A DNA stretch of 64,000 nucleotides from Paenibacillus alginolyticus DSM 5050 = NBRC 15375 (GCF_000422905.1 NZ_AUGY01000004.1:62001-126000), one strand, 5' to 3'; shown: positions 9,345-18,476, counted from the first letter of the stretch. Notes: generated from the sequence alone by a model not told the origin. Program-made: numbers and translations.

Positions 9345-9375
9345 ATAAACGTCCACGCTAATGGAGGTTTATTTG
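9345..9375 (+). terminator. Hairpin after the IS110 transposase
   Basis: An 11-bp stem with one mismatch (9345-9355 with 9362-9372) begins 12 bases after the transposase stop and is followed by a short T-rich tail. It probably ends transposase transcription or marks the element's right end. Confidence 0.5.
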
Positions 9376-9576
9376 TCATTTCAATAAACATTATAACAAG
9401 AATTGTTTTAGGTACCAAGACAGAGATGCTTGACAAACATTAGCTGGTTTTTGTGTTTATGCAAGCTTATTCTCGTACACTCGCCAAAGGCTGGAAATGA
9501 GAGTAGACCAATCATCTCGCTCATGGGTTTCGAAAAAGGACCAAGTGTAAAGTTTATTTTCTTCACCTGATATCAA
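9376..9576. other. Intergenic DNA without a recognisable gene
   Basis: About 200 bases between the IS110 right side and the 3' end of the chemoreceptor gene. No open frame of note and no repeat was recognised; part may still belong to the IS110 element. Confidence 0.5.
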
Positions 9577-11325
9577 TTACTTCAATTTAAACTTAGCTGT
9601 TACTTGCAGCAATTGAACTGAAATATGGGATAGTGAAGTGGTGGATGCACTCATTTCTTCCATTGCGGTGAGTTGGTCCATGGAGATGGATGCCACTTGC
9701 TGTGTGTTTTCGAATGACTGTCTAGAAAGTTCTGCCATTTCCGTAACCGAAGCGGACACTTCTTCACCGCTGGCATGCATTTGCTCAGAAGCAGCGGCTA
9801 CCTCTTGAATCTGTTCGGACAAATGTTCTGCCGACAGTACGATCTGTCCGAAGTTGGCCCCTGCTTCTTGTATAGAACGGCTTCCCTCATGGATTTCATT
9901 GATGCCTAATGTCATCATGCTTACGGCTTGCTCGGAATCCGATTGAATCGCATGAATCAGTTCGGAAATTTGGGAAGCTGATTGGTTGGATTGTTCCGCT
10001 AATTTCTTGACTTCGTTCGCTACAACAGCAAAGCCTCTTCCATATTCGCCGGCCCTAGCAGCCTCAATGGAAGCATTGAGCGCGAGTAGACTGGTTTGAG
10101 AGGCGATATCACGAATAATCGTAACAATCCCTCCGATTTCAGTCGATCGTTCGTTTAAACGGTTTAACTGTACAGCGCTTTGTTCAACCGACTTGTTTAA
10201 AGCGTTCATTTTATGGATGGCTTGCTGAATCTTAGCGTTACCTTGTTCTGCTTGGCGTGTTGTTTCGACTGCAAGCTCCGATACTTGTCCTGATGTTTCG
10301 GCAATACGCTGAATCCCATGGGACATATCCTCCATGGCTCTGCTTGTTTGTTCGGAACTTTGCATTTGATGTTCAGCTCGGGCTGCGACTTCCTGCATAG
10401 AGACGGATACTTGATTGGCCGCAAGCGATGTTTCTGCTGATCCTGCGGTCAACTGCTGAGAAGAAACGGCTACCTGTACGGAAGCATCCTGAATATGATT
10501 TACGATTTCTCCAAAGTTTCGAATCAAGGTCTGAAGAGAATGGACTAAATCCCCGATTTCATCCCGATTTTTGATGTTCGGCACTTGGATGCTCAAGTCG
10601 CCCGCAGCAGCTTGTTCCATGGCTTTGGAAACCAATCGAACCGGTTTGGAAATATGGATGGAAAGAAGGAAGGCAAGGCCCATGGCCACCAATGCTGCAA
10701 TTAATACGTACACGATAGAAGAAATGACGTTGCTTATATATAGCTTATCAGCTTCATTACTTGCGTTCTGAGCTCCATCATGATTCATTTTCACTAGCTT
10801 AACCATATCTTGCTTCATGCTTGTGAATAGTTGTTGAGATTCTTGAATCAGTTTAATAATTGGAGGACCGTCTTTGCCGGCGCCCTTGATGATATCTGCT
10901 TTTGTTGCGTACTGTACCATTTGAGTGTGAAGAGAGATATAGTCGCTCCAGGCTGTCTTGACCTTTACTAATAGGTCCAATTCCTCAGGGGAGTTGCTCC
11001 TTTTTTCATAGAGCTCGAATTCTTGATCGATTTTTTTAATGGTTTGACTGATTTCTTCGTTGATGAAGTCGGAAGTGGAAGTATCTGCTTCAATCATGTT
11101 TTGAAATTCAAGAGCTAATACGTGTTCAGTCAAATAATTGATATGATTGATGATTTCAACGCCGCTCATCCAGTTGCCTGTGATGTTCTTTGTTTTTTGG
11201 TTGATGTTTTTTAATCCAGAAGTCGTGAACCAGGCAAGAACACACATCATAATCAGGATAATAGTGAAGCTTGCATACAATTTTCTTCCGACGGTTACAG
11301 AAATCGATGGAATCCGTTTCTTCAT
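9577..11325 (-). CDS. Methyl-accepting chemotaxis protein
   Basis: The start is ATG 11325, after AAAGGAG; the longer frame to 11382 runs into the operator and is not used. Of 582 residues, a membrane helix is at about 14-34 ([14 protein letters not shown]), then an extracytoplasmic helical sensor of about 150 residues of four-helix-bundle character. A second helix ([22 protein letters not shown]) is followed by a HAMP linker ([19 protein letters not shown]) and the coiled-coil signalling domain. Its hairpin tip ([39 protein letters not shown]) is fully conserved and binds CheA/CheW. The promoter-operator region nearly copies that of the importer at 12514, so it probably senses the same solute. 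Confidence 0.95.
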   Translation of the reverse strand: MKKRIPSISVTVGRKLYASFTIILIMMCVLAWFTTSGLKNINQKTKNITGNWMSGVEIINHINYLTEHVLALEFQNMIEADTSTSDFINEEISQTIKKIDQEFELYEKRSNSPEELDLLVKVKTAWSDYISLHTQMVQYATKADIIKGAGKDGPPIIKLIQESQQLFTSMKQDMVKLVKMNHDGAQNASNEADKLYISNVISSIVYVLIAALVAMGLAFLLSIHISKPVRLVSKAMEQAAAGDLSIQVPNIKNRDEIGDLVHSLQTLIRNFGEIVNHIQDASVQVAVSSQQLTAGSAETSLAANQVSVSMQEVAARAEHQMQSSEQTSRAMEDMSHGIQRIAETSGQVSELAVETTRQAEQGNAKIQQAIHKMNALNKSVEQSAVQLNRLNERSTEIGGIVTIIRDIASQTSLLALNASIEAARAGEYGRGFAVVANEVKKLAEQSNQSASQISELIHAIQSDSEQAVSMMTLGINEIHEGSRSIQEAGANFGQIVLSAEHLSEQIQEVAAASEQMHASGEEVSASVTEMAELSRQSFENTQQVASISMDQLTAMEEMSASTTSLSHISVQLLQVTAKFKLK

Positions 11326-11363
11326 CGTATAGGTAGCTCCTTTTCTTCTCAGCACGATACACT

Positions 11364-11437
11364 GTTCACTATATATGAACAATGTTTGCTATGTATGAAT
11401 TCATTGGGATTTTAGCATTGATTTCCAGAAAATGCAA
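11364..11437 (-). promoter_or_regulatory. Chemoreceptor promoter with tandem IclR-type operators
   Basis: Read on the minus strand: -35 TTGCAT (11437-11432), 17-bp spacer, -10 TAAAAT (11414-11409). Eight bases later come two 17-bp imperfect palindromes, ATTCATACATAGCAAAC and GTTCATATATAGTGAAC, whose starts are 20 bp apart. The same order, spacing and near-identical sequence precede the importer operon (12411-12486). Lying downstream of the -10, the sites would block transcription when bound. Confidence 0.8.
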
Positions 11438-11444
11438 TAAAGAA

Positions 11445-11480
11445 AAAAGCGGCGTTCCGAAAACTCGGAGCGCCGCTTTT
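11445..11480. terminator. Bidirectional terminator between the IclR gene and the chemoreceptor promoter
   Basis: A long GC-rich stem (GCGGCG paired with CGCCGC, flanked by AAAA and TTTT) lies 33 bases past the IclR stop. A/T runs on both sides allow termination in both directions; it separates the IclR transcript from the chemoreceptor promoter. Confidence 0.8.
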
Positions 11481-11512
11481 ATTAAAAGGAGTATACGAAG
11501 AAACGAAAGACT

Positions 11513-12274
11513 TTATTTTCCTCGATAGCCCAATTGAGCAGAAATTTCTTTGGTGGTGGCCACAGCTTGCTGGATCAATGTATCCAGTACAGGAAGGACG
11601 CGGTCGGTCGGTCCGATAATACTGATGGAAGCATTCACCGCTCCGCTTGCTTCAAATATCGGCGCTGCGATGCCGGTTACTCCAACGTTACGCCGGTTAG
11701 AGCTGACTTCAAATCCTCGCTGCTGTATGGACTTTAGGAGTTCTTTTATTTCCTCAGGCTCTTTTAAGGAATAGGGCGTGTAGGTTCGTATTTCACCTAA
11801 CAAAATGTCTTCAATAAATGTATGGTCTTGAAAGGCGAGAATCGCCCTAGAAGCCGATGTTGCATAGAGGGGGAATCGTCGATAGGCTTCAACGTTAAAA
11901 CGGATGGGGTGCTGAGAGTCTTCTATTTTATCTACATAGATAGCATCCCGCTCATCTCGAACACAGAGACATACAAGTTCTTCGGTTGTCTTAGCAAGCT
12001 TTTGCAGAAAGGGTTTGGAGAAGTCCGTCAAATTATGATTTCGGAGAACCTTGTTTCCTAGCTCTAAAAGGGTATATCCTAAGGAGTACTGTTTGTTCGC
12101 TGGATTTTGCTTAATAAAACCTTCGCTCTCCAGCGTCATAAGCAGTTTGTGTACGGCGCCTTTAGAAAGCCCGAGCTGTCGACTCAACTCGCTGACGCCC
12201 ATTTCCTTATGGGAATCCAGGAACGTTTTTAACAGTCTGCTGCTGTTTTTAACGGATGAAAGGTGATTTTCCAT
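11513..12274 (-). CDS. IclR-family transcriptional regulator
   Basis: ATG 12274 has AAGGAG upstream; a TTG at 12307 gives a longer frame without a proper site. About 253 residues. The N-terminal winged helix is MGVSELSRQLGLSKGAVHKLLMTLESEGFI. The C-terminal IclR ligand domain includes VDKIEDSQHPIRFNVEAYRRFPLYATSASRAILA and RGFEVSSNRRNVGVTGIAAPIFEASG. IclR proteins usually bind palindromic sites as dimers or tetramers and respond to small carboxylates or aromatics. It is transcribed divergently from the importer operon and ends before the chemoreceptor, and the paired operators in front of both targets fit it well. The effector is unknown. Confidence 0.92.
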   Translation of the reverse strand: MENHLSSVKNSSRLLKTFLDSHKEMGVSELSRQLGLSKGAVHKLLMTLESEGFIKQNPANKQYSLGYTLLELGNKVLRNHNLTDFSKPFLQKLAKTTEELVCLCVRDERDAIYVDKIEDSQHPIRFNVEAYRRFPLYATSASRAILAFQDHTFIEDILLGEIRTYTPYSLKEPEEIKELLKSIQQRGFEVSSNRRNVGVTGIAAPIFEASGAVNASISIIGPTDRVLPVLDTLIQQAVATTKEISAQLGYRGK

Positions 12275-12410
12275 TCTAATTTCATGCTCCTTATTGGACG
12301 AGGCCAAGTGACAGATTTGGTTGATAGTTTACCATAAACGCGTATTTTTTCCTAGATGTAGTGCAAGAGAGCACGGTGACAGCTAAATTAAATGGACCTA
12401 AAATAAATAA

Positions 12411-12486
12411 TTGCATAATTCGACGAAGTCATGGTAAAATTTTTATAATATTCACATATAGTAAACGTTGTTCACGCATAGTGAAC
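12411..12486 (+). promoter_or_regulatory. Importer operon promoter with tandem IclR-type operators
   Basis: -35 TTGCAT (12411-12416), 18-bp spacer, -10 TAAAAT (12435-12440). Nine bases later are ATTCACATATAGTAAAC (12450-12466) and GTTCACGCATAGTGAAC (12470-12486). The second has perfect six-base arms. Starts are 20 bp apart, exactly as in front of the chemoreceptor. A TATAAT at 12444-12449 lacks a -35 at proper distance. Confidence 0.82.
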
Positions 12487-12513
12487 GATTTAAACGAAAA
12501 AGGGAGGATTTAT

Positions 12514-13635
12514 ATGAAAACATGGGGAACAATTCTATCTATTACAGCATTATCGGGTGCTCTGCTTTCAGGATGCGCATCAAGTACCGATAAACCGGCC
12601 GGGGGTGCTGCTACGCCTGCGGATAAAGCTCCTGCAAAAACGGCGGCAGTGTTAGTTCCAGAGAAACAACTTGTTGTAGCAGGTAATGGTTCTACGGTAG
12701 AACAACTAATGAAGGATGAAATTTTCAAAAAGTTCAATCAAAAATATCCCGACGTGAAACTGACCTATGTTTCTGGGGTTTCTACTGAAATAGTGGCTAA
12801 AGTCAAAGCGCAAAAAGCATCACCTCAAATCGACGTCACTGTGATTGAAGGCGGTGAGCAGGAGGGAGGCCGTGTAGAAGGTCTCTGGGAGCCACTATCT
12901 GATCAGTCGATACCTAATATGAAAAAAGTCAATGCTGATCTTAAGGTGAAAGATAATAGCGGTGTGGCCGTTAACTATACACCCATGGGGATTTCCTACA
13001 ATGCTGAGATTGTAAAAGCCAAAGGCTTGCCGATTCCGACGTCGTGGAATGACTTGGCGAAGCCTGAAATGAAGGGCAATCTTACTATAGCTGAGATTTC
13101 TAGTAACTTTGGCCGTTCTGCACTCATCATGCTCGCTTACGCAAATGGCGGTTCGGAGAACAGCATGGACCCAGGTTTTGAAAAGTTCAAAACGATGGCA
13201 GGCTATATGCCTACTTTTGCGAAAAGCTCCGCTCAACTGCAGCAGGATCTGCAAAATAAGACCGCGGCTTATACCACTTGGACGCAAGCAAGAAGCTTGG
13301 TTCAAAAAGATGCTGGACTGAATCTAGAATTCGTAGTTCCAAAGGAAGGCACGAACCTTGTTCCTAACGTTGCAACAATCGTGAAGGGCGCCAAAGATCC
13401 TAACGCAGCTCAACTGTTCATCGATTTCCTCTTGTCTGATGAAGTACAAGTCTTATACGGTCAGAAACTCTACTACAATCCTGCCGTGCCGGTTACTCTT
13501 CCGAAAGATATTGCCGACAAGTTGAACTTTGATCGCAGCAAGGTTGTGAAACTTGATCTAGAAGCTGTTGGTAAAAACACATCGCAGTGGCTTGACCGTT
13601 TCAACAAAGAAGTAGCTCCTAAAGTCGGAAAATAG
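12514..13635 (+). CDS. Solute-binding lipoprotein of a polyamine/iron-type ABC importer
   Basis: ATG 12514 follows AGGGAGG; the open frame upstream to 12361 runs through the operators and is not coding. About 373 residues. The lipoprotein signal ends LLSGC at residues 18-22. The mature part (EQLMKDEIFKKFNQKYPDVKLTYVSG, PMGISYNAEIVKAKGLPIPTSWNDLAKPEMKGNL) matches type-2 periplasmic-binding folds of the PotD/AfuA group rather than sugar-binding proteins. It is first in an operon with an ATPase, two permeases and an M20 carboxypeptidase. The ligand may be a small charged compound or a peptide-like conjugate. Confidence 0.9.
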   Translation: MKTWGTILSITALSGALLSGCASSTDKPAGGAATPADKAPAKTAAVLVPEKQLVVAGNGSTVEQLMKDEIFKKFNQKYPDVKLTYVSGVSTEIVAKVKAQKASPQIDVTVIEGGEQEGGRVEGLWEPLSDQSIPNMKKVNADLKVKDNSGVAVNYTPMGISYNAEIVKAKGLPIPTSWNDLAKPEMKGNLTIAEISSNFGRSALIMLAYANGGSENSMDPGFEKFKTMAGYMPTFAKSSAQLQQDLQNKTAAYTTWTQARSLVQKDAGLNLEFVVPKEGTNLVPNVATIVKGAKDPNAAQLFIDFLLSDEVQVLYGQKLYYNPAVPVTLPKDIADKLNFDRSKVVKLDLEAVGKNTSQWLDRFNKEVAPKVGK

Positions 13636-13644
13636 GTGAGGCTC

Positions 13645-14742
13645 GTGAAGAACAATATGGATGTAGAACTGATTAACATACAAAAGAAATTTGGTCCGAA
13701 CATAGTTGTCGACAATTTCAATCTGCAAATCGAGCAAGGAGAGTGCGTCTCCTTCCTCGGCCCTTCTGGGTGCGGCAAGACGACGACGCTCAATATGATT
13801 GCCGGCTTTCTGGAGCCTGATCAAGGTGATTTGATCATTAAAGGCAAGCGGATGAATGGTGTGCCTTCCAACAAGCGCGATTTGGGAATGGTTTTTCAAA
13901 CGTATTCGCTTTTTCCGCACATGACGATATTTGAGAATGTCGCATACGGTCTGAAGCTCCGCAAAGTGTCAAAGGAAGATATCCTGAAGCGGGTCAGCAA
14001 GGTGCTCGAGCTTGTGAAACTGCCAAATGTAGCCGACCGCTATCCCAAGCAGTTGTCCGGTGGACAGAGGCAGCGGATTGCGATAGCTAGGGCGCTTGTA
14101 ACGGAGCCTACTTTATTGCTGCTCGACGAGCCGCTTAGCAATCTGGATGCCAAGCTTCGGGAAGAGCTTCGGGATGAGATGAAACGGCTTCAGCAGGAGA
14201 TTGGGGTCACAACCATCTTTGTTACTCACGATCAAGAAGAGGCGCTCTATTTATCCAATCGTATTGTCGTTCTTGATCATGGTAAAGTGGAACAAATTGG
14301 GAAGCCGTGGGACATCTACAATCGCCCCGCATCGGAGTTCGTGCATACGTTTATCGGGAAATCAAACCGAATGACGGGAATTGTGGCGCAGGTACAAAAG
14401 CAAGGCCTTTCGCTTAAGTCTGATGCCGGATTTTCGTTAACAGCCATGCATCGGGATCAGGTTTTCACAGAGGGGGAGCAGGTGTCTATTTATGTTCGCC
14501 CTGAGAAAATCAATCTTTGTATTCAGGAACAAGAGGCGATAGGCACCAACGTTGTGAAAGGAGTTGTGAAACTGACTTCTTTCTTGGGGGCCTACACGGA
14601 ATGTGAAGTTGAAATTGGACATGTCAGCGTGACGGTTCGCATCCAGAGCGCCCAGCAACAGCTTTCACATGGACAGACGGTATTTCTAGAGTGGAAACCA
14701 GAGGATGTATTCGTCTTTCCAGGAAAGGGGAACACCCGATGA
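13645..14742 (+). CDS. ABC transporter ATPase, PotA type
   Basis: The start is uncertain among GTG 13636, GTG 13645 and ATG 13657; AGGTGAGG lies at 13634-13641. The nucleotide-binding domain has Walker A (GPSGCGKTT), Q-loop (VFQTYSLFPHMTIFENVAYGL), signature LSGGQRQRIAIARAL, Walker B (LLLLDEPLSNLD) and switch H (FVTHDQEEAL). The C-terminal part, beginning around SNRMTGIV, is a TOBE/OB regulatory domain ending VFLEWKPEDVFVF, as in PotA. This is the only apparently intact importer ATPase in the window and should serve the adjacent permeases. The stop overlaps the next start. Confidence 0.94.
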   Translation: MKNNMDVELINIQKKFGPNIVVDNFNLQIEQGECVSFLGPSGCGKTTTLNMIAGFLEPDQGDLIIKGKRMNGVPSNKRDLGMVFQTYSLFPHMTIFENVAYGLKLRKVSKEDILKRVSKVLELVKLPNVADRYPKQLSGGQRQRIAIARALVTEPTLLLLDEPLSNLDAKLREELRDEMKRLQQEIGVTTIFVTHDQEEALYLSNRIVVLDHGKVEQIGKPWDIYNRPASEFVHTFIGKSNRMTGIVAQVQKQGLSLKSDAGFSLTAMHRDQVFTEGEQVSIYVRPEKINLCIQEQEAIGTNVVKGVVKLTSFLGAYTECEVEIGHVSVTVRIQSAQQQLSHGQTVFLEWKPEDVFVFPGKGNTR

Positions 14743-15596
14743 GCGAGGATCGTAGACGTAAGTTGCGAACCGCCGCTTTCTTGTTGGCGCCTGCGATCGC
14801 GGTGCTGCTTGGCGTATTTTTACTGCCGATGTTTTACATTCTGCTAATTAGTTTTCAAAACAGTGACGAGCAATTCTCATTTGAGAATTACTTATTGTTC
14901 ATCCATGACCCTTATTATGTCCAAATCCTGTGGAGGACGATCAAGTTAAGTCTGCTTACCGTGATCACTTGCTTTGTTTTAGGTTATCCGGTGGCGATGT
15001 ACATGGCCAAGGCGACAAGCAGAATGCGCGGAATCATTACATTCTTAATTATTGCTCCGCATCTCGTAAGCGTCGTTATTCGAAACTTCGGTTGGGTGAT
15101 TATGCTCGGGGAAAAGGGGCTTATTAATAATACGTTGCTCAAAATAGGTCTGATCGACAAGCCATTGAAGCTTATGTATAACGAACTTGGTGTCATTATT
15201 GGTTTGACAGATTCTTTAATCGTGTACATGATCCTGGCAATCGCGACAAGCTTGTATCAAATTGACGGCTCTTTGTACAAAGCGGCGAATATTCTTGGCG
15301 CAAGCAGGATCCGTACTTTCTTCAGTGTGGATGTGCCATTAACGCTCCCAGGTATGCTTGCAGGATCAACGCTCGTGTTCAGCTTATCGATGAGCTCGTT
15401 CGTCACGCCAGCCTTAATGGGGGGAACCTCCGTGAAGGTGCTTCCGGTTATTGCCTATGAGAAAATTATGACACAACTGAATTGGCAGTTGGGTGCGGCG
15501 ATATCGTTTCTATTGCTGATCTCGACAGTCGCTTTGGTGACTTTGTTTACTCGGTTGGTCGAAACCAAACGTTATAAAGAGGTGTTCTCCTCATGA
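14739..15596 (+). CDS. ABC transporter permease, PotB type
   Basis: ATG 14739 overlaps the ATPase stop (ATGA), so translation is coupled. About 285 residues with six predicted helices, starting FLLAPAIAVLLGVFLLPMFYILLISF. The coupling loop is YKAANILGASRIRTFFSVDVPLTLPGMLAG, the PotB-like version of the EAA motif. It forms the channel with the PotC-type protein encoded next. Confidence 0.93.
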   Translation: MSEDRRRKLRTAAFLLAPAIAVLLGVFLLPMFYILLISFQNSDEQFSFENYLLFIHDPYYVQILWRTIKLSLLTVITCFVLGYPVAMYMAKATSRMRGIITFLIIAPHLVSVVIRNFGWVIMLGEKGLINNTLLKIGLIDKPLKLMYNELGVIIGLTDSLIVYMILAIATSLYQIDGSLYKAANILGASRIRTFFSVDVPLTLPGMLAGSTLVFSLSMSSFVTPALMGGTSVKVLPVIAYEKIMTQLNWQLGAAISFLLLISTVALVTLFTRLVETKRYKEVFSS

Positions 15597-16396
15597 CTCG
15601 AAAAATTTCGCCACTGGGCATCATTACATTTATCGTTGTGCTGTTTGTGATCTCACCGCTTTTGGTGGTCATTCCGACCTCTTTCACTTCGGTTAAATAT
15701 CTTTCATTTCCTCCGGTCGGCTTTTCTTTTCAATGGTATACGAAAATATTTGACCGCCCCGAGTTCGTGGATTCGTTCATCTTCAGTCTCGAGCTTGCTG
15801 CTCTGACAGCGATCATTTCTACGATAATCGGCACACTGGCGGGACTTGCTTTGCACAAGTACAAATTCCGCGGCAGTGGTTTCATGAACGGGCTGCTGCT
15901 GTCGCCTTTGACGGTCCCGGCCCTTATTATTGGGATTGCGATATTGTTGTTTTTCACTCGGATCGGGATTGCCGGCACTTTTCTTGGACTTCTGCTGGCG
16001 CATGTTCTGATCTCCATTCCTTATGTGGTGAGACTTGTGCTGACAGGGCTCAGCTCTTTTGATTATACGCTGGAGCGGGCTGCATACATTATGGGGGCCA
16101 AACCTTTCCATGTGTTTCGGGACATTACGCTGCCCCTATTGAAACCGGCCATTATGTCGGGCATGATCTTTGCTTTTCTGACTTCGTTCGATAATGTAAC
16201 CGTGTCACTGTTCATGGTATCCCCATCGACGACGACGCTCCCACTAGCTATTTTTAGTCATATGCAGGAGTCATTAGATCCTTTGGTTGCTTCGATTTCA
16301 TCGGTCGTTATTTTGTTAAGTCTTGTATTTATCATCATTTTGGAACGCGTATATGGTTTGGACCGCTTGTTCGGATCCAATTCGCAATCCCACTAA
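15593..16396 (+). CDS. ABC transporter permease, PotC type
   Basis: Starts at ATG 15593, overlapping the PotB stop by four bases. 267 residues and about six helices. The N-terminus ITFIVVLFVISPLLVVIPTSFTSVKYLSFPP is typical of PotC/YdcV proteins. The coupling loop reads LERAAYIMGAKPFHVFRDITLPLLKPAIMSG. It completes the importer of the IclR-linked operon and is followed 15 bp later by the M20 peptidase gene. Confidence 0.93.
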   Translation: MTRKISPLGIITFIVVLFVISPLLVVIPTSFTSVKYLSFPPVGFSFQWYTKIFDRPEFVDSFIFSLELAALTAIISTIIGTLAGLALHKYKFRGSGFMNGLLLSPLTVPALIIGIAILLFFTRIGIAGTFLGLLLAHVLISIPYVVRLVLTGLSSFDYTLERAAYIMGAKPFHVFRDITLPLLKPAIMSGMIFAFLTSFDNVTVSLFMVSPSTTTLPLAIFSHMQESLDPLVASISSVVILLSLVFIIILERVYGLDRLFGSNSQSH

Positions 16397-16411
16397 CTGG
16401 AGCCTTACATC

Positions 16412-17554
16412 ATGTCATTATCTATCACAGAACGAATACAATCCTATCTGCCGGAACTGTTGAAGCTGCTTCAGGAAAGCGTGGATATGGACTCACCATC
16501 CCGAAGCAAAGAGCAGAACGACTTGATGGCGGACTGGTATGCTCAGCAATTTACGCACATTACCGGTGGAACGGTAGAACGCATTTCACATCCCACTGCA
16601 GGAGATCGTCTTCTGTGTCATGTGGGCAGCGGTCCTAAACAAATCTTACTGCTTGGCCACTATGACACGGTTTGGCCGCTTGGCGAAGCCAAACGGCGGC
16701 CTTTCCGTATAGAAAACGGCAAGGCTTACGGGCCTGGCGTCTATGATATGAAGGCTGGCTTACTGCAGGCTATGTTTGCAATCAAGGTACTGCAGGATAT
16801 GGGTCGTTTGCCGGAGGATAAGCAGGTTTGTATGTTGTTTAACAGCGATGAGGAAATCGGCAGTCCAACTTCCAGAGAGCTCATCGAAGACGTCGCTCGG
16901 CAATCTGCGGCCGTCTTCGTTCTTGAACCGCCTATGGAGCCGAACGGTGCGCTCAAAACATCCCGTAAAGGAAGCGGACGCTATAAACTGACTGTTAAAG
17001 GAATATCCGCCCATGCCGGTGTCAATCCGCAAATGGGAGTTTCCGCCATAGAGGAACTGGCGTTCCAAATTCAACGGCTACATGAATGGACGGACTATTC
17101 TCTAGGTACGACCGTCAATGTGGGCCTTGTTCAAGGAGGCATCGGAAGCAATGTTGTGGCGGAGCATGCGGAGGCAGAGATCGATGTTCGCGTTGCAACA
17201 ATTGAGGAAGCAAGGCGACTTGAAGCTCAATTCGCTGCGCTTAAGGCGAATCATCCGGATGCCGAACTGATGGCTATCGGGTGTATGACCCGACCTCCTA
17301 TGGAACGGACTGCGTCCATAGCTTCACTATACGAACTTGCCCGTGAACTAGCTTATACCGAATTTGCTATAGCACTCGAAGAAACTGCGACCGGAGGCGT
17401 CAGCGACGGTAATTTCACGGCGGCTGCGGGTACGCCGACCCTAGACGGTCTAGGTGCGCGAGGCGATCATGCGCATTCTCCGCTCGAGTACGTTCAAATT
17501 GATGAAATCCCATTTCGAACGGCTCTCTTAGCGAGGTTGATTGAGAATTGTTGA
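16412..17554 (+). CDS. M20-family carboxypeptidase (glutamate carboxypeptidase-like)
   Basis: 380 residues, no signal peptide, so cytoplasmic. The M20 metal-site motifs are present: LLLGHYDTVWPLG (first H and catalytic D), GPGVYDMKAGLLQA (bridging D), FNSDEEIGSPTSRELI (catalytic EE), a later VFVLEPP, and the C-terminal GDHAHSPLEYV histidine. The dimerisation domain begins around KGISAHAGVNPQMGVSAIEELA. Family enzymes cleave terminal glutamate or acyl groups from N-substituted amino acids, such as folates. Placement after a PotABCD-like importer suggests it hydrolyses the imported compound, an amide or peptide conjugate. The exact substrate is unknown. Confidence 0.9.
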   Translation: MSLSITERIQSYLPELLKLLQESVDMDSPSRSKEQNDLMADWYAQQFTHITGGTVERISHPTAGDRLLCHVGSGPKQILLLGHYDTVWPLGEAKRRPFRIENGKAYGPGVYDMKAGLLQAMFAIKVLQDMGRLPEDKQVCMLFNSDEEIGSPTSRELIEDVARQSAAVFVLEPPMEPNGALKTSRKGSGRYKLTVKGISAHAGVNPQMGVSAIEELAFQIQRLHEWTDYSLGTTVNVGLVQGGIGSNVVAEHAEAEIDVRVATIEEARRLEAQFAALKANHPDAELMAIGCMTRPPMERTASIASLYELARELAYTEFAIALEETATGGVSDGNFTAAAGTPTLDGLGARGDHAHSPLEYVQIDEIPFRTALLARLIENC

Positions 17555-17581
17555 TGGAGTTGCCATAATTGGAATGAACGC

Positions 17582-17626
17582 AATTGGCTTCATAAGGGAA
17601 GGACCTTATGGAGCCAATTATTTTTC
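17582..17626 (+). terminator. Intrinsic terminator of the IclR-linked importer operon
   Basis: A perfect 16-bp stem (17582-17597 with 17604-17619) with a 6-base loop is followed by ATTTTTT, 28 bases past the peptidase stop. Confidence 0.9.
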
Positions 17627-17687
17627 GTTCCTTGTATTTTGGATACAACCCAATCTTGCGATAAGAATCGGGATGATCTTTCCAGAG

Positions 17688-17964
17688 TAATTGGAATGGT
17701 CATCCAGTATGTATAGTCGGGATTACTTTTGGTAAGCTAGAGAACGGAAATATAACGCAACTCGATTTATTTGAGGACGTGACGAAGTTGCGTCAACTCG
17801 ATCGTATCATGGATAGCATAAAGGACTGTTATGGAAATACGGCAATAACTCGAGCTTCTAGTCTGACGAAAGCCGGTCTAGCAGCAGACAGGGCTGGTAA
17901 AATTGGTGGCCAAGCCCTCGGCAAATGCGTAATGCTCGCTGCATGTTCACAATGGGTGAAGTGA
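17688..17964 (+). pseudogene. Y-family DNA polymerase (UvrX/DinB-like), C-terminal fragment
   Basis: The frame reads GHPVCIVGITFGKLENGN, then ITQLDLFEDVTKLRQLDRIM and DSIKDCYGNTAITRASSL up to KIGGQ. This is the end of the little-finger domain plus the C-terminal LDLF beta-clamp-type motif of Bacillota error-prone polymerases. There is no catalytic part. The first in-frame ATG-like start falls at 17779, inside the domain, so this is not a small gene of its own. The matching N-terminal piece lies downstream at 19287, in reverse order. Confidence 0.8.
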
Positions 17965-18059
17965 AATAGGCATCAATAGTAACAATAGTTTAATTTCGAT
18001 AGGGCTGCCAAGAGGTAACTCTTTGTTCCGGTAGCGGGCATTTGTAGAATGAATTTACG

Positions 18060-18476
18060 TTGCTTCGTGTTCACAATCCCAAAAAATTCGATAACACAGT
18101 GGAAGATTTGGAGGATTTGATCTCGATCGGCACCATTGGTCTGATCAAAGCAATCGAGTCGTTTTCGCCGAACAAAGGGACCAAGCTCGCGACGTTCGCT
18201 GCTCGCTGTATTGAGAACGAGATCCTTATGCATCTGCGTTCATTGAAGAAAATACGCAAGGATGTGTCCTTGCATGATCCCATCGGAACGGACAAAGAGG
18301 GGAATGAAATTACTTTGATCGACATCCTCGGCACGGAAGCCGATGACGTCGTGGATAAGGTGCAGCTTAAGATAGAGAAGAGTAAAATATATCGGAACTT
18401 GGAAATCTTGGACGATCGCGAGAAGGAAGTTGTCGTTGGCCGGTTTGGTCTGGGACTTGGCGGGGAACCTTCTTAA
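18060..18476 (+). pseudogene. SigK-like sporulation sigma factor, truncated at both ends (cassette B)
   Basis: The frame contains region 2 ([19 protein letters not shown], then the core-binding and -10 recognition helices [19 protein letters not shown]) and region 3 ([24 protein letters not shown]). The N-terminal part before KKFDN is scrambled by frameshift. After GRFGLGLGG the sequence switches to the ABC ATPase and stops, so the region 4.2 helix-turn-helix that reads the -35 is gone. The same gene in cassette C (45517-45852) keeps the C-terminus instead. The fragment cannot act as a sigma factor by itself. Confidence 0.82.

Larger units (their letters stand above)
7976..9375 (+). mobile_element. 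IS110-family insertion sequence, probably intact (ends approximate)
   Basis: A complete IS110 transposase gene is flanked by about 190 bases of structured 5' noncoding DNA and a hairpin just after the stop. IS110 elements lack terminal inverted repeats and usually make no target duplication, so the ends cannot be set from one copy; limits given are the transition from the hairpin at 7938-7971 to the hairpin at 9345-9375. It sits beside the IS3 fragment and broken ATPase copy A. Confidence 0.6.

Noticed and set aside
12361..12513. N-terminal extension of the binding protein at 12514
   Set aside because: The extension runs through the promoter and both operators; a clear ribosome site and lipoprotein signal begin at 12514.
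17779..17964. A small standalone gene of 61 codons
   Set aside because: It is the end of a Y-family polymerase domain; the similarity continues upstream of the ATG and there is no ribosome site.
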